Assembly: GCA_902464345.1 (NCBI GenBank)
Contig: CABQJA010000092.1
Span: forward strand, 1-8,481
Source of the DNA: an uncultured Clostridium sp.
Lineage (GTDB): Bacteria; Bacillota; Clostridia; Lachnospirales; Lachnospiraceae
DNA: 8,481 nucleotides
Direction of reading: 5' to 3'
Both the position numbers and the translations under genes were made by a program. This document shows, in pieces, positions 6,698 through 8,481 of this stretch; within the stretch, counting starts at the first letter, position 1; each line of letters opens with the position of its first letter. The notes beneath the pieces are model-generated. The model did not search any database. It was not told the DNA's origin and was given only the letters and a program-made list of their open reading frames with translations.

Positions 6698-8423
6698 CCT
6701 TTGATTCTTCTCCTGTACTTGCATATTTATGAGGATCATCCTCCTGTGCCCAGTCTTTTTCCTTGATCTCGACACGACGGATTTTACCGCTTACGGTCTT
6801 CGGTAATTCCTTTACGAACTCGATTACCTTCGGCCGCTTGTAAGAAGCCAGGTTCGCACGGAAGAAACGGATCATTTCTTTTTTCAAAGCGTCTGTTGCT
6901 GCAGTGCCTTCCGTTAATACAACACTTGCCTTGATAGCCTGACCGCGCATCGGGTCCGGTACGGAGGTAACCGCACACTCTACAACATAAGGAAGCTTCA
7001 TGATCTCGTTTTCAATCTCAAAAGGACCTACCCGGTATCCGGTGGATTTGATCACATCATCTACACGACCAACATACCATAAAAATCCGTCCTCGTCCAT
7101 ATATGCAGTATCACCGGTATGATAATATCCGTTATAGCAGACAGATTCGGTCCGCTTTTCATCCAGATAGTAACCGAGGAAAAGTCCCTCCGGCAGACCG
7201 TCCTTTACGCTGATTACGATTTCTCCGGTCTCCCCGGTATCACAAATGCTGCCATCTGCACGCATGACCTCTACCGTATACTGTGGGCTTGGTTTACCCA
7301 TAGAACCCGGCTTCGGTTCCATACCTTCCAGATTTCCAATCGTCAGGGTGGTTTCGGTCTGTCCGAAGCCCTCCATGATCTTCATACCGGTAGCCTTGTA
7401 GAACTTCTCGTAAATCTCCGGATTCAGAGCTTCTCCGGCAGTCGCAACTGTCTTTAAAGAAGATAAATCAAACTTTGCAAGATTCATATGCACCAGAACA
7501 CGATAAACGGTTGGTGGCGCACAGAACGTGGTAATCTTATATTTCTCGATCATCTGCATGATCTGGCTGGCATAGAATTCATCGAAATCATAGGTGAATA
7601 CGGCTGCCTCGCAGAGCCATTGGCCATAGAGCTTGCCCCATAAGGCCTTTCCCCATCCGGTATCGCTGATGGTGAAATGAATACCATCCGGATCTACCTG
7701 CTGCCAGTATTTGGCTGTAATGTAATGGCCCAGAGCATATTTATAGCTGTGAGCTGCAATCTTCGGATAAGATGTGGTACCGGAAGTGAAGAACATCAGC
7801 ATCGGATCATCACCACCCGGAACATCTGTCGGCTTCCGGAAGTCCGGAGAGAAGAAGCGAATATCACGGTTAAAGTTGCTCCAGCCCTTTAAGGTACTCG
7901 GACCAACCATGATCTTGGCCTTTAATCCGTCATAGGTCTTGGAAGCCCGCTCTACTTCGGAAGCGACCTTTCCGTCGGAGGTACATAATACTGCATCAAT
8001 CTGCCCGGCTTTAAAACGATACTCAAAATCTTTCTTTACCAGAAGATTGGTCGCCGGGATTGCGATGGCACCAATCTTATGAAGGGCCAGGATCGCAAAC
8101 CAGAACTGATAATGACGCTTCAGAACCAGCATAACACGGTCACCGCGCTTGATTCCCAGATAGCGGAAATAGTTGGCTGCTTTATTGGAATATACCATCA
8201 TATCCTTAAAGGTGATCCGTCGCTCCTTGCCGTCATTGGCAATGTGAAGCATTGCAAGCTTATCCGGCTTGCTCTTTCCCAGAACATCTACAACGTCATA
8301 GGCAAAGTTGAAACGATCATCATTGTGAAATTCAATGGCGTTTAATACACCATTCTCATCCTTGGATGTGGAAATAAACATACCGGCGATTCCGGCCTCA
8401 GGTTGTAAATTCGTGCTGCTCAT
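6690..8423 (-). CDS. AMP-forming acyl-CoA synthetase, medium-chain (ACSM-like) type
   Basis: A 577-residue cytoplasmic enzyme of the ANL superfamily. It activates a carboxylic acid with ATP to an acyl-AMP and then transfers the acyl group to CoA, releasing AMP. Motifs visible in order: phosphate-binding loop TSGTTSYPK at residues 213-221; GFGQTETT at 352-359; YHTGD at 434-438 (Asp438 binds ribose); the hinge region GRVDDVIKSTGYRVGPFEIE about 12 residues later; and PKTVSGKIRR with catalytic Lys547. Length and the TISDTGWGKALWGKLYGQWL block fit medium-chain/ACSM-like and acetyl-CoA-synthetase-like members rather than long-chain FadD. The exact acid (short, branched, medium-chain or aromatic) cannot be read from sequence. 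The tail after the last motif is short and acidic. AAGGA at 8435 to 8431 is seven bases before the ATG. It is first in a two-gene unit with the FabF-type gene, overlapping by eight bases. Confidence 0.92.
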   Translation of the reverse strand: MSSTNLQPEAGIAGMFISTSKDENGVLNAIEFHNDDRFNFAYDVVDVLGKSKPDKLAMLHIANDGKERRITFKDMMVYSNKAANYFRYLGIKRGDRVMLVLKRHYQFWFAILALHKIGAIAIPATNLLVKKDFEYRFKAGQIDAVLCTSDGKVASEVERASKTYDGLKAKIMVGPSTLKGWSNFNRDIRFFSPDFRKPTDVPGGDDPMLMFFTSGTTSYPKIAAHSYKYALGHYITAKYWQQVDPDGIHFTISDTGWGKALWGKLYGQWLCEAAVFTYDFDEFYASQIMQMIEKYKITTFCAPPTVYRVLVHMNLAKFDLSSLKTVATAGEALNPEIYEKFYKATGMKIMEGFGQTETTLTIGNLEGMEPKPGSMGKPSPQYTVEVMRADGSICDTGETGEIVISVKDGLPEGLFLGYYLDEKRTESVCYNGYYHTGDTAYMDEDGFLWYVGRVDDVIKSTGYRVGPFEIENEIMKLPYVVECAVTSVPDPMRGQAIKASVVLTEGTAATDALKKEMIRFFRANLASYKRPKVIEFVKELPKTVSGKIRRVEIKEKDWAQEDDPHKYASTGEESKDE

Positions 8424-8455
8424 AATTTGTTCCTTTCTTATTATAGAATGTTTTA

Positions 8456-8461
8456 TTTATA
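8456..8461 (-). promoter_or_regulatory. Possible -10 box for the ligase/FabF unit
   Basis: On the - strand TATAAA (8461 to 8456) would put transcription start near 8449 and a leader of about 26 bases before the ATG at 8423. The matching -35 box would fall at or beyond the window edge, so this cannot be confirmed here. Confidence 0.3.
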
Positions 8462-8481
8462 ATCGGATATGATATTAATTG

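Noticed and set aside
6698..6775. An N-terminal extension of the FabF-type protein by 26 residues from an ATG at 6775.
   Set aside because: The extension lies wholly within the ligase coding region, is not KAS-like, and the KAS family starts at the MNKIVITG block encoded from 6697.
5416..8345. Several + strand open frames of 67 to 123 codons across the FabF and ligase genes.
   Set aside because: They lie antisense to strongly conserved enzymes with intact motifs, and their translations have no recognisable pattern.
8440..8445. A perfect TATAAT on the - strand upstream of the ligase gene.
   Set aside because: Transcription from it would begin near 8433, inside the ribosome binding site at 8431-8435, so it is unlikely to be the working -10 box for this gene.

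Overview
The window looks like ordinary chromosomal DNA of a Gram-positive, low- to mid-GC Firmicute, most likely a gut Clostridium relative in the Lachnospiraceae. This is inferred from strong GGAGG-type ribosome binding sites, the codon style (many GGA, CGG and AGA codons), and two small unnamed proteins that resemble ones I recall from that family. No rRNA, tRNA, CRISPR array, insertion sequence or phage gene is visible. Seven protein genes of good size fill almost the whole window, in two convergent groups.

Positions 13 to 4394 (+ strand) hold a tight three-gene ion/phosphate cluster: a Ca2+-type P-type ATPase, a PiT-family phosphate transporter, and a DUF47 (PhoU-like) Pit accessory protein. 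The gaps are 24 and about 32 bases, so they are probably one transcript. PiT carriers are known to move phosphate as a metal-phosphate complex, so one reading is that the ATPase exports calcium that enters with phosphate.

Positions 4395 to 5287 (+ strand) hold a likely promoter (TTGACA/TATACT), a leader of roughly 100 bases, and a five-codon mini-ORF (MEEKK) whose stop overlaps the start of the next gene as ATGA. Two unnamed genes follow: a 159-residue membrane protein and a 75-residue soluble protein. No terminator separates this unit from the phosphate cluster, so read-through is possible.

A perfect 20-bp-stem hairpin at 5349 to 5404, with T-rich flanks on both strands, ends transcription from both sides.

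Positions 5447 to 8423 (- strand) hold an AMP-forming acyl-CoA synthetase of the medium-chain (ACSM-like) type, followed by a complete FabF-type beta-ketoacyl-ACP synthase. Their reading frames overlap by 8 bases. The pair lacks the usual fatty-acid synthesis neighbours (no ACP, FabD, FabG, FabH or FabZ in view), so this FabF may be a specialised or second copy. 

I see no clearly new defence or mobile system. The best leads are the mini-ORF with its unnamed gene pair, the Ca2+ pump/phosphate carrier linkage, and the ligase/FabF pair.
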